Notes: a model not told the origin generated them from the sequence alone. A stretch of DNA of 64,000 bases from Polyangium sp. y55x31 (GCF_029946505.1 NZ_JARZHG010000007.1:124001-188000), one strand, 5' to 3'; counted from the first letter of the stretch, positions 53,055 to 62,590 are shown. A program made the numbers and translations.

Positions 53055-53930
53055 GTGCTGAAACCCCACGCGACCATCGCCGTCGTCGCCCCCGCAGGTA
53101 TCCCGCAGCTCGCCGGCGTCGCCGCCGGCGTGAAGCTCGTCGAGAGCTGGGGCTACGAGGTCGTCCTCGCGCCGAATCTGGAAAAACGGCACCATTTCAC
53201 CGCAGGCACGGCCGAGGTGCGGACGCAGGATCTGCGGTGGGCGCTGACCGCCGAAGGGATCGACGCGGTGTGGCTCGCGCGAGGCGGTTACGGGTGCATG
53301 CATTGCCTGCCGAACCTGCCGAGCGAGGGGCTCGACGGGAGGCCGGTGATCGGCTGCTCGGACGCGACGGCGCTCTTCGCGGCGCTCGTGAAGTCACGCG
53401 GGGGCAAACTCGTGCACGGGCCGATGCTGGAGACGATCGCGACGAAGGTGGACGACGCGACACGCGCGCGAATCCAGGCAATGCTGGCCGGCGAGGAGGT
53501 TGCGCCCATTGCCGCGGAGCATTTCGTGGGGCCGAAGGAAGAGGTGCGCGGGCGGGTCGTCGGGGGAAACCTGTGCGTGCTCGCGAGCCTTTCAGGCACG
53601 CCGTGGGCGCTCGATGCGCGGGGCGCGATCGTGGTGCTGGAAGAGGTGACCGAGGTGCCCTACCGGGTCGATCGGCTGATCACGCAGCTCCGCCTGAGCG
53701 GGGCGCTCGACGGGGCGGTGGGGATCGCGCTCGGCGATTTCGTGAAATGCGACCCGCCGGAGGGCGCAGGTTACGAGCTCACGGACGTGCTGCGCGAGGC
53801 GCTCGCGCCGCTCGGGCTGCCCGTATGGTCGCGGCTGACCCTCGGCCACGACAAACGCAATCTGGCGTTTTGCATCGGCGAAGAAGGGTCGCTCGGGGCC
53901 GGCGGGCTCGCGCAAGCGCGCGCGGCCTGA
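53055..53930 (+). CDS. LD-carboxypeptidase (S66 family)
   Basis: A 291-residue cytoplasmic serine peptidase of the S66 family (LdcA/MccF-like). The nucleophile is in VIGCSDATALF (the family's IGYSD-type elbow). The catalytic Glu is in VVLEEVTEVPYRVDRL and the His is in LGHDKRN near the end. The N-terminal strand VAVVAPAG and the loop WLARGGYGCM are also typical. It removes the terminal D-alanine from recycled tetrapeptide muropeptides, or cleaves microcin-like compounds. The GTG at 53055 is the start. Its stop lies ~80 bp from the 3' end of the tRNA genes on the other strand. Confidence 0.9.
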   Translation: MLKPHATIAVVAPAGIPQLAGVAAGVKLVESWGYEVVLAPNLEKRHHFTAGTAEVRTQDLRWALTAEGIDAVWLARGGYGCMHCLPNLPSEGLDGRPVIGCSDATALFAALVKSRGGKLVHGPMLETIATKVDDATRARIQAMLAGEEVAPIAAEHFVGPKEEVRGRVVGGNLCVLASLSGTPWALDARGAIVVLEEVTEVPYRVDRLITQLRLSGALDGAVGIALGDFVKCDPPEGAGYELTDVLREALAPLGLPVWSRLTLGHDKRNLAFCIGEEGSLGAGGLAQARAA

Positions 53931-53956
53931 AGGCCTCCGGGACATCCGAGCGCGCA

Positions 53957-53998
53957 AAAGCAAAGGGGCCGACCCATTTCGAGTCGACCCCTTGCTTT
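53957..53998 (-). terminator. Terminator of the tRNA-fMet pair
   Basis: On the minus strand a stem pairs AAAGCAAGGGG with CCCCTTTGCTTT (one bulge), plus inner GAC/GTC pairing, and is followed by the run CTTTTG. It lies 14 nt past the CCA end of the nearer tRNA and fits an intrinsic terminator. Confidence 0.7.
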
Positions 53999-54012
53999 CC
54001 GGTCTACGGACT

Positions 54013-54089
<77 letters not shown>

Positions 54090-54158
54090 TCAGTGTGTTT
54101 CCCCTACAAAAACAACCGAGCGTGGAGGACAGCGCCTACGGCTGGCCCCACGCTCCGC

Positions 54159-54235
<77 letters not shown>

Positions 54236-54271
54236 TCCTGTTCGCCAAACGAAGCGGCGACGACGGGTCGG

Positions 54272-54299
54272 AACCTACTCCTGTCCGTGCAGGAGTCAA
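54272..54299 (-). promoter_or_regulatory. Promoter of the tRNA-fMet pair with inverted repeat in the spacer
   Basis: On the minus strand, TTGACT (54299-54294) is a good -35 box and TAGGTT (54277-54272) a weak -10 box, 16 nt apart. The region ACTCCTG-TCCGTG-CAGGAGT (54277-54296) between the boxes is a perfect 7-bp inverted repeat. The start would be near 54265, 30 nt upstream of the mature tRNA. The repeat might be an operator. Confidence 0.55.
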
Positions 54300-54356
54300 G
54301 CCCCTCGTGATCGTTCGATCACGCTTCTCGCGGGGAGGCCGTTTTTCCGGGGTTTC

Positions 54357-56612
54357 TCAGGCATTCAGGAGCCACGCCGGCACGAGCGCGCTCGGCTTGG
54401 CCGTCGAGACCACCCAGAGCTGATGCGCGGCGCGCGTCGCCCCGATGTGCAGGAGGTGCCGCGACTCGTCGTCCGCCGCGTAGGTGGATTCGTTCACGTC
54501 GACGAGCACGACATAGTCGTACTCGAGGCCCTTCACCTGCCGGATCTCGGTGACGTCCACGCCCGGTCGGAAGAGGAAGTCGAACGAGCGCACGCGGCGG
54601 AGGCTCGGGATCTCCGCCATCTTGAGCGCCTCGTAATACGCGTCCGCCTGCTCGGGATGACGCGCGAGGATCGCCAGCGTGGCGCGCGGCTCACGCGTGA
54701 AGAGCGGGCGGATCGAGTCCGCGAGGAACGCGACCGCCGCGCCCTGGCTCGGGAAGTGATGATGCTCGACCGGCGCGCCCGTGCGCGGCGCGACGGGCGG
54801 CGTGGGATCGGCGAGCGGACCGAGGATGTCACGCGCGACCGCGAGGACTTCACGCGTCGAGCGATACGCGATGCGCAGCGGCTCGATGTTGACCGAGGAG
54901 AGGCCGAGGTCGTCGAGGACGCGGCTCCAGTCGCGGAAGCCCGAGTCCATGAAGAGGCGCTGCGCGGTGTCACCCGCGAGCGTCACGGACTTCTGCTTGG
55001 AGACGACGCCGAGCAGGACCGCGAGATCCACGGGCGCGAGGTCCTGCGCCTCGTCGACGAAGAGGTGCTCGACGACGTAGGGCTGTTTGCCCTTCTTGAG
55101 GTCGCCCTTGATGAGCTGGTAGGCGCGCAAGAGGAGCGCGTCGTCCTCGGGATCGAGCAGCGCGCGCTCGTCCTCTTCGATGGGTTTGTCGTCGGCGCCG
55201 AGGCGCTCCTCTTCGGGATCGTCGTCCACGGGTTCGTCGGCGAGCGCCGCTTTGCGCTCGGCGCGATCACCGGGATCACGATCGAGGACCGCGGGGCAAC
55301 GCTCGGCGCACCAGCGCCACGCCTGGCGGGCCTTGTCGATGCCGAACTCGGGGTCGTTCGCGTCGAGGAACGCCTTCTCGATGCTGTCCTTGTCCGTGAG
55401 CAGGTCGGCCCAGAACCAGAGGATGCCGCGCGAATCCTTTCGGGTCGTAGGATCTTGCGCGTACGCCCTCGCGCGCTCCTCGAGCAGGCGCAGGAGCGCC
55501 GGGTGCGTCTTGTACCGCGTGACCGCGCTCGGGGTGTTCTCTTCGACCGGGACGTCGAGCCACGGGTAGGCGCGGATCCGCACGGCGCGGGCCCACTCGG
55601 CGAAGGTCTCGACCTGAACCTGGCCGATGCCGAGCGCAGGCAGGACCTCGCTGATGTACGCCCGGAGCGCGGGGCTTCCGACGATGACGAGCATCTTGTC
55701 GCCGGAGAAACGAACGCGGTTGTTGAACGCGAGGAAGGCCATGCGGTGGACGCCGATGGTCGTCTTGCCGCTGCCCGCGCCGCCCTGGATGACCACGATG
55801 CCCGCGTCGGGCCGCGAGATGAGCTCGAACTGGCGCGGGTCGAGGAGCGCGGCGATCTCGGGCAGGTGCCGATCCTCCTTCGCCGCGAAGCTCGCGCCGG
55901 TGCCGAGCGAGCCGCGCATGTCCTCGGGGCGAACGGCCTTGCCCTGCCCACCCGCGAGCACGACGGCGCGGCTGTCGAGCCGGCGATAGCCGCTCTCGAC
56001 CCGCACGAAGACACCCTGCGGCGCGGCGATGCGATAGAGCTCGCCTTCCTCGATGGTGACGGTGCGCCGGACGAGGACCTTGCCCTCGACCTCGCGGTCG
56101 CCGAAGGTCTCTTCGTACTCCGCGCCTTCTTCGTAGCGGTAATAAAGCTGGCTCACGGGCGCGTGGCGCCAGTCGACGATGCGCACGCCGGCCTTGGCGT
56201 CGACGTGCGTCGTGCGGCCGATGAGGACGTCGCGGTCCTGCTTGCCGCGCTCGCGGAGGCGAAGGTGGCCGAAGTAGGGCGAGCGCGGATCGACGGGCTC
56301 GGTGACGACCTCGGCGCGGCGCGCGGCGACGCCCGCGATGCGCTCCATCTGCTGCACGAGCGCGGGGACGTCTTCGAGGCGGCTCACCGCGATCTGATCG
56401 CGCAGCGAGATCATCTGCGCCTCGTAGTCCTCCGTGGGCGGCGGGCGCGAAGGCTTCACCGTCGCGAGGTGCTCGCGGACGCGAGCGAGCAGCGCTTGCT
56501 CCTCGCGAACGATCGCGAGCTCGTCCGCGCCATTCGTCTGCGGCGTGCTTTGAGGGTTGCCCGAGCTCGACTCGGGACGAAGCGGCTGCGCGGTCGTCTG
56601 CTTGGCGGTCAC
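54357..56612 (-). CDS. HelD-like superfamily I DNA/RNA helicase
   Basis: A 751-residue UvrD-type helicase with HelD-like architecture. The N-terminal ~100 residues are a helical coiled coil (ELAIVREEQALLARVREHL). An insert domain follows, with TVTIEEGELYRIAAP. Walker A is VIQGGAGSGKTTIGVHR near residue 275, Walker B is LFVDEAQDLAPVD, and the later motifs are TLAGDTAQRL, IEPLRIAYRSTREVLA, VKGLEYDYVVLVDV and LLHIGATRAAHQLWVV. HelD proteins remove stalled or inactive RNA polymerase from DNA; whether this one does so is an inference. GTG 56612 is the start. The gene is upstream of the tRNA-fMet pair on the same strand. Confidence 0.9.
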   Translation of the reverse strand: MTAKQTTAQPLRPESSSGNPQSTPQTNGADELAIVREEQALLARVREHLATVKPSRPPPTEDYEAQMISLRDQIAVSRLEDVPALVQQMERIAGVAARRAEVVTEPVDPRSPYFGHLRLRERGKQDRDVLIGRTTHVDAKAGVRIVDWRHAPVSQLYYRYEEGAEYEETFGDREVEGKVLVRRTVTIEEGELYRIAAPQGVFVRVESGYRRLDSRAVVLAGGQGKAVRPEDMRGSLGTGASFAAKEDRHLPEIAALLDPRQFELISRPDAGIVVIQGGAGSGKTTIGVHRMAFLAFNNRVRFSGDKMLVIVGSPALRAYISEVLPALGIGQVQVETFAEWARAVRIRAYPWLDVPVEENTPSAVTRYKTHPALLRLLEERARAYAQDPTTRKDSRGILWFWADLLTDKDSIEKAFLDANDPEFGIDKARQAWRWCAERCPAVLDRDPGDRAERKAALADEPVDDDPEEERLGADDKPIEEDERALLDPEDDALLLRAYQLIKGDLKKGKQPYVVEHLFVDEAQDLAPVDLAVLLGVVSKQKSVTLAGDTAQRLFMDSGFRDWSRVLDDLGLSSVNIEPLRIAYRSTREVLAVARDILGPLADPTPPVAPRTGAPVEHHHFPSQGAAVAFLADSIRPLFTREPRATLAILARHPEQADAYYEALKMAEIPSLRRVRSFDFLFRPGVDVTEIRQVKGLEYDYVVLVDVNESTYAADDESRHLLHIGATRAAHQLWVVSTAKPSALVPAWLLNA

Positions 56613-56885
56613 GGTGGATTACGTAGCGCGCGGAGCGGGGTTGGGAGGGACCAGGCCCCTCGTTTTCCGTTTCCATCCGTCGCGGCCCGGAGGACCGGTG
56701 GACGGACGGCAGAGCTCGCGGATGTTCCGGAAAAAGGTCATCGGCCGCGAGGCGACCGCGCGTTTTGACCCATCCTCCCGGGGCGCGCAAGGGTTTGTCG
56801 GGGGAGAGTCGTGCCCTCGGGCGGACCGGTTCGGCCGCCCGGGCAGGAGGCGATGACGGGAAGAAAAAGGTGGTGGCGACGCGCG

Positions 56886-58517
56886 TCAGGTGCGCGCTTC
56901 GGCGGGCGCCCCGCTCGACTCGGAGACCGAAGCCATCGTCGGCCTTCGCGCGTTCTCTTTCGTGCGGACGTCACGCACCTCGACGTGGACGCCGCGCAGC
57001 GCCGCGGAGATCTGGAAGTCCTCGATCACCTCGAGGATGTCCTGATCGATGAACTCGGCGCGCGTGCCGTCGATGATGACCGACGAGCCGTCGGGGATGC
57101 GCTTGAGGACGCCGATGAACGTCGCCTTGTTGAGGAAGGAGACGTCCTTCTTGAACGTGATCACGCGCTTCTTGCCCTCCTTCGCGACCGTGAACGCCGC
57201 GCGCATGTGGCTGCGCAGGACGAAGCCGACGCCGACGACGATGCCCGCGAGGATGCCGCGGAGAAGGTCGGTGAGGAGGATGGCGGAGATGGTGAAGACG
57301 AACGGGATGAACTGATCCCAGCCGAGCTTGTACATCTTCTTGAAGAGCTCGGGCTTGGCCAGCTTGTAGCCGGTCATGAGCAGGATCGACGCGAGGCACG
57401 CGAGCGGGATCATGTTGAGGAGCCGGCCGATGAAGAGCACGGCGAGCAAGAGGAAGAGGCCGTGGAAGGCCGTCGCGGCCCGCGTCCGGCCGCCCGCGTT
57501 GATGTTCGCGCTCGAGCGGACGATCACGCTCGTCACGGGCAGACCGCCGAGCAGGCCGCTCGCCGCGTTGCCGATGCCCTGCGCGATGAGCTCACGGTCG
57601 AGCGGGGTGTTGCGCTTCCACGGATCGAGTTTGTCCACGGCCTCGATGCTGAGGAGCGTTTCGAGGCTCGCGACGATGCCGATCGTGAGAGCGACGACGT
57701 AGACCTGCGGGTTCGAGAGCGCGGAGAAGGTCGGCACGCGGAGCTGCCCGAGCGCGCCGCTCACGCCGTCGTACGAGGGGAGCGTGACGAGGTGCGTCTG
57801 TTCGAGCGCGATGGGCAAGTCGGCCTTGCGGAAGAGGAGGTTCAGGCCGGTGCCGACGAGGACGACGACGAGCGCGCCCGGGAGCCACGAGAGCTTGCGC
57901 AGCCGCTCGGTCTTCTCCCAGAGGACGAGGATGCCCATGGAGACCGCGCTGATCACGAGCGCGCCGCGTTCGAGACGGCCGAAGGCGTGGAGGATCATTG
58001 TGAACGTGTTCTCCTCGTCGGAGACCACGAACTGCTCGGAGCCCTCCTGATCGAGGTCGTACCCGACGGCATGCGGGAACTGCTTGAGGATCAGGATGAG
58101 CCCAATCGCGGCGAGCATCCCTTTGATGACGGACGAAGGGATGAGGTAGACGGCCGTGCCGAGGCGCGCGAGGCCGAGGATCACCTGCAAAACGCCGCCG
58201 AGGACCACGGCGACGAGGAAGTTCTCGAAGGTGCCGAGCTTGTCGATGCCCGCGAGGACGATCGCCGTGAGGCCCGCGGCCGGTCCGCACACGCTGAGCG
58301 GCGAGCGGCTGAGGAGCGGGATCAAGAGCCCGCCGATCACGCCCGCCGTGAGGCCCGCGAAGAGCGGGGCATTCGAGGCGAGCGCGACGCCGAGGCACAG
58401 CGGCAGCGCCACGAGGAACACGACGAGGCCCGCGGGCAGGTCGTACTTGAAGTTCGCGAGCGGGCTGAGGTTCGGCCGGGTCACACCCGCGCCGCCGCTC
58501 GTGTTGGCGTTGGCCAT
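56886..58517 (-). CDS. SulP-family anion transporter with STAS domain
   Basis: A 543-residue SulP transporter. The N-terminal ~410 residues hold ~12 helices with SulP motifs (GLVVFLVALPLCLGVALAS, SRSPLSVCGPAAGLTAIVLAG, PSSVIKGMLAAIGLILILKQFPHAVGYD, PVTSVIVRSSANINAGGRTRAA). The C-terminal STAS domain covers ~430-520 (DVSFLNKATFIGVLKRIPDGSSVIIDGT, then FIDQDILEVIEDF). Substrate may be bicarbonate or sulphate; the PHAVGYD segment resembles members found near carbonic anhydrases, though none is nearby here. ATG 58517 with AAGGAAG upstream is chosen. The promoter region contains an inverted repeat at 58652-58689. Confidence 0.88.
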   Translation of the reverse strand: MANANTSGGAGVTRPNLSPLANFKYDLPAGLVVFLVALPLCLGVALASNAPLFAGLTAGVIGGLLIPLLSRSPLSVCGPAAGLTAIVLAGIDKLGTFENFLVAVVLGGVLQVILGLARLGTAVYLIPSSVIKGMLAAIGLILILKQFPHAVGYDLDQEGSEQFVVSDEENTFTMILHAFGRLERGALVISAVSMGILVLWEKTERLRKLSWLPGALVVVLVGTGLNLLFRKADLPIALEQTHLVTLPSYDGVSGALGQLRVPTFSALSNPQVYVVALTIGIVASLETLLSIEAVDKLDPWKRNTPLDRELIAQGIGNAASGLLGGLPVTSVIVRSSANINAGGRTRAATAFHGLFLLLAVLFIGRLLNMIPLACLASILLMTGYKLAKPELFKKMYKLGWDQFIPFVFTISAILLTDLLRGILAGIVVGVGFVLRSHMRAAFTVAKEGKKRVITFKKDVSFLNKATFIGVLKRIPDGSSVIIDGTRAEFIDQDILEVIEDFQISAALRGVHVEVRDVRTKENARRPTMASVSESSGAPAEART

Positions 58518-58651
58518 CGCTTCCTTGCTCCGTTGTTCGGCTTGTTTTCCCCACCGCCGAAGGGCTGGCAGGGGGCTAGCGCACGCGGCAAACCCCAGCA
58601 ATCACCGAGGTGCGACGCGATCAAATTCATCCGAACTCGAAGGATCGCACA

Positions 58652-58689
58652 GAACACGGCCAGGGGCGAATCGCGGCGGTTCCGTGTTC
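58652..58689. promoter_or_regulatory. 8-bp inverted repeat in the divergent SulP promoter region
   Basis: GAACACGG and CCGTGTTC form a perfect 8-bp inverted repeat separated by 22 bp. It lies between the divergent starts at 58517 (minus) and 58763 (plus), and could be a two-half-site operator for either gene, or a hairpin in the RNA. Confidence 0.4.
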
Positions 58690-58762
58690 CAAAGTACGCA
58701 GTCTGCCCGGGGTCCACGGCGGTCTTGAGACCGAGGCGCACTGGGCTTATGGGTTTTCATGC

Positions 58763-59164
58763 ATGGAACGCTCCTTTCCGGATGACGCGCTTCCCCTCCA
58801 CGACCTGATTCTGCGCTCCTTCCGGCAACGGGACGCGCTCTGGAACTTGGTGCTCGCAACGTATCGGGTGGAGCTCACGGGCGTGCTCAGTCGTGCCGCG
58901 AAGACCGGATTCGAATTCGGGGACGCGAACACGGTGATCGATCTGGCCGAGCTGATCGCCTCGGCTGCCCGCGCGGCGGATCTCACGACGATCCGCAAGG
59001 ACGCGCTGTCGCTCCGGGCGTTCGCATCCGCTGCCCAGGACGGCGGCGAGCAGGAGGAGGGCAAGGTGCTGCTCGCAGGGCTCCGGCTGATCGATCGGAT
59101 CCTCGACGAGGCCAAAGAGCGCGCGAAGGCGGCCGAGCCGTCCACACCGCCGGTCTTGAACTAG
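58763..59164 (+). CDS. Small helical protein of unknown function
   Basis: A 133-residue cytoplasmic protein, probably all helical (LHDLILRSFRQRDALWNLVLATYRVELTG; IDLAELIASAARAADLTTIRKDALSLRAFA; EEGKVLLAGLRLIDRILDEAKERAKA). The ATG at 58763 is preferred; an open frame upstream would overlap the promoter region and adds 51 residues of low quality. No family is recognised. It stands alone in front of the GHMP kinase gene, 138 bp upstream, on the same strand. Confidence 0.62.
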   Translation: MERSFPDDALPLHDLILRSFRQRDALWNLVLATYRVELTGVLSRAAKTGFEFGDANTVIDLAELIASAARAADLTTIRKDALSLRAFASAAQDGGEQEEGKVLLAGLRLIDRILDEAKERAKAAEPSTPPVLN

Positions 59165-59302
59165 CGAGGCGCGAGGGCTCGCCGTGTCACCCCGGTGCGC
59201 ACGCGTCCTCGAAGCCCCCTGGCGCGGTCCGTGCTGCACCGCGCGCCGCGGACGTCCGTGCCGGCGTGATACGCCGAGGGGCGGCACCTCCGCGCGCACC
59301 CC

Positions 59303-60337
59303 ATGAGCACCTGCGCCGTCTCCATGCCCGAAGCACGCTCCGCACGTAGCCCGCAAAGGCGCGCCGTCGCGAGCGCACCGATGCGCGTGTCGTTCGCCGG
59401 AGGCGGCAGCGACCTGCCGCCCTTCGTCGAGGGCCTACCCGGGCGCGTCGTGGGCAGCGCGATCGGCCTGCGCGTGAGGGCGCTCGTGGAGCCGTTCGAT
59501 CGAGGCTGGGTGCGGCTCGAAGTGCCCGTGGCAGACGAGACGACCACGCGGCGAAGCCACGAGCCGCCGTCGAACGAGCTCGCGTTCCGACTGCTCGAAG
59601 CAGCGCTCGCGTACACGGGCGTGACGGACGGCGTGAAGCTCCGGATCGACACCGACGTCGCGCCGGGCGCGGGGCTCGGCGGGAGCGCGTCGACCGCGGT
59701 GGCCACGTTGTCGGCGCTGCGGTGGAGCGTGGGTGAGGTGATGGCGGAAGAGGAGGTCGCGCGCGAGGCGACGACGATGGAGCGCGAAGGGCTCTCGATC
59801 GTGTGCGGCGCGCAGGACGCGATCTTCGCGGCGTGCGGGGGGATGCTCGACCTCGCGTTCGGCGAAGCGGGGTGCACGCGGATCGAGCGGATCACGCCGG
59901 AAAAAGGGCTCGCGGCGGAGCTCGAAGCAGGGCTCTTGCTGGTCGATACGCACGTGCGGCGCGTGTCGGGCGAGGTGCTCGGGCAGGTCGACGCGGCGGC
60001 GGCGCTCGCGAACGTGGCGGAGCTCGTGGAGTCCGCGACGGAGGTGGCCGCGGCGCTACGCGAGGGAGCCCTCGCGCGCGCGCTCGCGGGGATGCGCAGG
60101 AGCGCGATGGCCAAGGTGCGGCGCGCACCCGAGGCGAGCGCGCTGGCGACGGAGCTCGGCGAGAAGCTCGCGGGGTTCGGCGTGGAGGTGATCCGCGCGT
60201 GCGGCGCAGGCGGAGGCGGACACGTGCTCGTGTGGGCGCCCGAGGCGCGGCACGCGGAGATCTTTCGCGCGCTCGGTCCTGCCACCGTGCGAAGGCCCGC
60301 GCTCTCCGCCCCCGGCGTGCGGATCGAGCCGGCCTAA
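59303..60337 (+). CDS. GHMP kinase (heptose-7-phosphate kinase-like)
   Basis: A 344-residue sugar kinase of the GHMP family, resembling HddA/D-glycero-D-manno-heptose 7-phosphate kinases. The conserved motifs are SAPMRVSFAGGGSDLPPF at the N-terminus, the ATP loop PGAGLGGSASTAV near residue 125, and CGAGGGGHVLV near the C-terminus. Such enzymes feed heptose into LPS or S-layer glycans; other sugars such as fucose are possible. The ATG at 59303 gives ~25 residues before the conserved start. Its stop overlaps that of the convergent alcohol dehydrogenase by 4 nt. Confidence 0.85.
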   Translation: MSTCAVSMPEARSARSPQRRAVASAPMRVSFAGGGSDLPPFVEGLPGRVVGSAIGLRVRALVEPFDRGWVRLEVPVADETTTRRSHEPPSNELAFRLLEAALAYTGVTDGVKLRIDTDVAPGAGLGGSASTAVATLSALRWSVGEVMAEEEVAREATTMEREGLSIVCGAQDAIFAACGGMLDLAFGEAGCTRIERITPEKGLAAELEAGLLLVDTHVRRVSGEVLGQVDAAAALANVAELVESATEVAAALREGALARALAGMRRSAMAKVRRAPEASALATELGEKLAGFGVEVIRACGAGGGGHVLVWAPEARHAEIFRALGPATVRRPALSAPGVRIEPA

Positions 60338-61368
60338 GGGATCAGCACGACGCGGCCGAAGACGGCGCGCGCTTCGAGCAGGGAGTGCGCCTCGGCCGCG
60401 TAGCGGAGCGGGAGTTTGCGATCGATCACGGCGCGCAGCGCGCCCGAGGCCGCGAGATCGAGCACGTGTTCGAGGTCCTGACGCGTGCAGGAGGCCGATC
60501 CGGAGATCGTATGACTCCAAAGGATCAAGGCGCCGAGCTTGATGGAGACTTTGGCCTGGTCGATGTTGCCGACGACGACCAGGCGTCCGCCGCGGCGAAG
60601 CGTCTTCATGGCGGAGGCGAAGGTGGCGCTTCCCGTCAGCTCGAGCGCGACGTCGGCGGGTCCGCCGAGGCGCGCTTTGACGTCGTCCTCGAACTTGCCG
60701 TCGGGGCTCACGACGACCTCGTGCGCGCCGAGATCGGCGAGGGCAGCGGCCTTCGCGGGGCTGCCGGTCACGGCGACGACACGGGCGCCGAGGTGCCGCG
60801 CGACCTGGATCGCCGCAGTGCCGACGCCGCCGCTCGCTCCCGTGATGACCACGGTCTCGCCCGCGGCGAGGCGCGCGCGGGCGGCGAGCGCCTGGTAGGC
60901 GACGCCCGCCGTGCACATGAGCGTCGAGGCGTCCTCGAACGGGACGGGCGCAGGGATTTTTACGAGGGCGCGATGGTGCGCGACGACGAGCTCGGCGTAA
61001 CCGCCGTCGACGGTGTGTCCAAAGCTCTGATAGGCGCGCTCGCAGAGCAGCTCCTCGCCGCCCACGCAACGCGGGCATTCGCCGCAGCTCGGCCGGTGCA
61101 GGTTGACCACGCGATCGCCCGGGGCAAACCCGGCGCGCGCGGCCTCCTCGCCCACGGCTTCCACCTCGCCGGCGAACTCGTGGCCGAGGATGGTCGGCAG
61201 CTTCATCAGCGGAAAGCCGCCGCGCCGATCGATGAGATCACGGCCGCAGACGGCCACGGCGCGGACGCGGACGAGGACCTCGTCGGCCGCGGGGACGGGG
61301 TCGGGCGTGTTCGGGGACGGGACGAGTTTGTCAGGTCCGCCGGTCTCGCGAAGGACGACGGCGCGCAT
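60334..61368 (-). CDS. Zinc-dependent alcohol dehydrogenase (MDR family)
   Basis: A 344-residue medium-chain dehydrogenase. Catalytic zinc ligands are seen in VAVCGRDLIDRRG (Cys) and GHEFAGEVEAVGEEA (His-Glu), and structural zinc Cys in CGECPRCVGGEELLC. The NAD(P)-binding Rossmann motif is ITGASGGVGTAAIQ near residue 170. It oxidises alcohols or reduces aldehydes; the substrate is not evident. It starts 2 bp after the ddl stop on the same strand, so the two are likely in one transcript, although their functions are not obviously related. Confidence 0.88.
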   Translation of the reverse strand: MRAVVLRETGGPDKLVPSPNTPDPVPAADEVLVRVRAVAVCGRDLIDRRGGFPLMKLPTILGHEFAGEVEAVGEEAARAGFAPGDRVVNLHRPSCGECPRCVGGEELLCERAYQSFGHTVDGGYAELVVAHHRALVKIPAPVPFEDASTLMCTAGVAYQALAARARLAAGETVVITGASGGVGTAAIQVARHLGARVVAVTGSPAKAAALADLGAHEVVVSPDGKFEDDVKARLGGPADVALELTGSATFASAMKTLRRGGRLVVVGNIDQAKVSIKLGALILWSHTISGSASCTRQDLEHVLDLAASGALRAVIDRKLPLRYAAEAHSLLEARAVFGRVVLIP

Positions 61369-61370
61369 GC

Positions 61371-62489
61371 TCAGGTCGAGGTCCGGAGCTTGCGACGGCG
61401 CTCGGCCCGCGCGAGCGCGAGGTCGATGAGGCGCGCGACGAGCTCACGCGGCGGGATGCCGGTCGCCTCCCAGAGCTTCGGGTACATCGAGATCGAGGTG
61501 AAGCCGGGCAGCGTGTTGATCTCGTTCACGTACACCTCGCCGCTCTTCGACATGAAGAGGTCGATCCGCGCGAGGCCGGAGGCTTCGAGGACGCGGAAGG
61601 TGCGCAGCGCGAGGAGCTGCACCGCGCGCGTCTCGGCGTCGGTGAGGTCGGCCGGGACGCGCGTGGTCACGCCGCGCTCGTCGATGTACTTGGCGGCGTA
61701 CGAGTAAAACCCGTCCGGGTGATCGACCACGATCTCGCCCGGGATGCTCACGATGGGCTCCTCGTCGCCGAGGACCGCGCACTCGATCTCGCGCGCGCCC
61801 TCGACGCCCTGCTCGACGACGATCTTCGTGTCGTACTCGAACGCGACGCTGATCGCCTCGGCGAGCGCCTCGTACGTCTTCACCTTCGTCACGCCGACCG
61901 ACGAGCCGAGGTTCGCAGGTTTGACGAAGAGCGGGAGCGCGAGCCTCTCGCAACGCGCGAGGACCTCGCTCGGATCACGCTCCCACGCGAGGCGACGCAC
62001 GGTCTCGTACGGGACGAGGGGAAGCTCGTCCTGCGCGAGCAGGCGCTTCATCACGTCCTTGTCCATGCCCACGGCCGAGCCGAGCACGCCCGAGCCGACA
62101 TACGGCACGCCCGCGAGCTCGAGCAGGCCCTGCACGGAGCCGTCCTCGCCCATGGGCCCGTGCAGCACGGGAAAGACGACGTCGATCGCCTGGGAGGTGC
62201 CGCCGACGGTGAGCGCCGCCTCGCCGGCCGGGCTCGGGTGCGCGAGGAGCGCGACGTCCGGCGCCGATTGGTTGAGCCGCGCGAGGCGCGGATCACGCGA
62301 GGCGCCGAGGAGGAGCGCCTCTTCCTGCAAGAGCCACCGGCCCGCCTTGTCGATGCCGATGAGGACGGGCTCGAAGCGATCCCGATCGAGGGCCTCGACG
62401 ACGTTGCGGGCCGAAAGGAGGGAGATCTCGTGCTCGGCAGAGCGACCGCCGAAGAGCACGGCGACACGGAGCTTGCGCGGGGCGCTCAT
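61371..62489 (-). CDS. ddl: D-alanine--D-alanine ligase
   Basis: A 372-residue ATP-grasp enzyme that makes D-Ala-D-Ala for peptidoglycan precursors. Diagnostic parts are LFGGRSAEHEISLLSARNV, FPVLHGPMGEDGSVQGLLELAGVPYVGSGVLGSAVGMDKD, VKPANLGSSVGVTKV, and the metal and phosphate end FVNEINTLPG-like YVNEINTLPGFTSISMYPKLW. Length is usual for the Ddl group. The ATG at 62489 is preceded, 7 nt upstream, by a small hairpin that overlaps the ribosome-binding region. The ADH gene follows directly. Confidence 0.95.
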   Translation of the reverse strand: MSAPRKLRVAVLFGGRSAEHEISLLSARNVVEALDRDRFEPVLIGIDKAGRWLLQEEALLLGASRDPRLARLNQSAPDVALLAHPSPAGEAALTVGGTSQAIDVVFPVLHGPMGEDGSVQGLLELAGVPYVGSGVLGSAVGMDKDVMKRLLAQDELPLVPYETVRRLAWERDPSEVLARCERLALPLFVKPANLGSSVGVTKVKTYEALAEAISVAFEYDTKIVVEQGVEGAREIECAVLGDEEPIVSIPGEIVVDHPDGFYSYAAKYIDERGVTTRVPADLTDAETRAVQLLALRTFRVLEASGLARIDLFMSKSGEVYVNEINTLPGFTSISMYPKLWEATGIPPRELVARLIDLALARAERRRKLRTST

Positions 62490-62496
62490 GAAGCCC

Positions 62497-62513
62497 GCAC
62501 CCTAGCAGGGTGC
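62497..62513. promoter_or_regulatory. Hairpin just upstream of ddl
   Basis: GCACCCT-AGC-AGGGTGC is a perfect 7-bp stem with a 3-nt loop, 7 nt before the ddl start codon on the minus strand. It could limit ribosome access or end the upstream transcript; no U-run follows. Confidence 0.4.
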
Positions 62514-62590
62514 TCGTGCCCGGTGAAACATCCGGCCGAGGCGCCGTGATCCACGCAGGATCCAGCGTGCGTCCCGCAGCCCTCGCTCGG

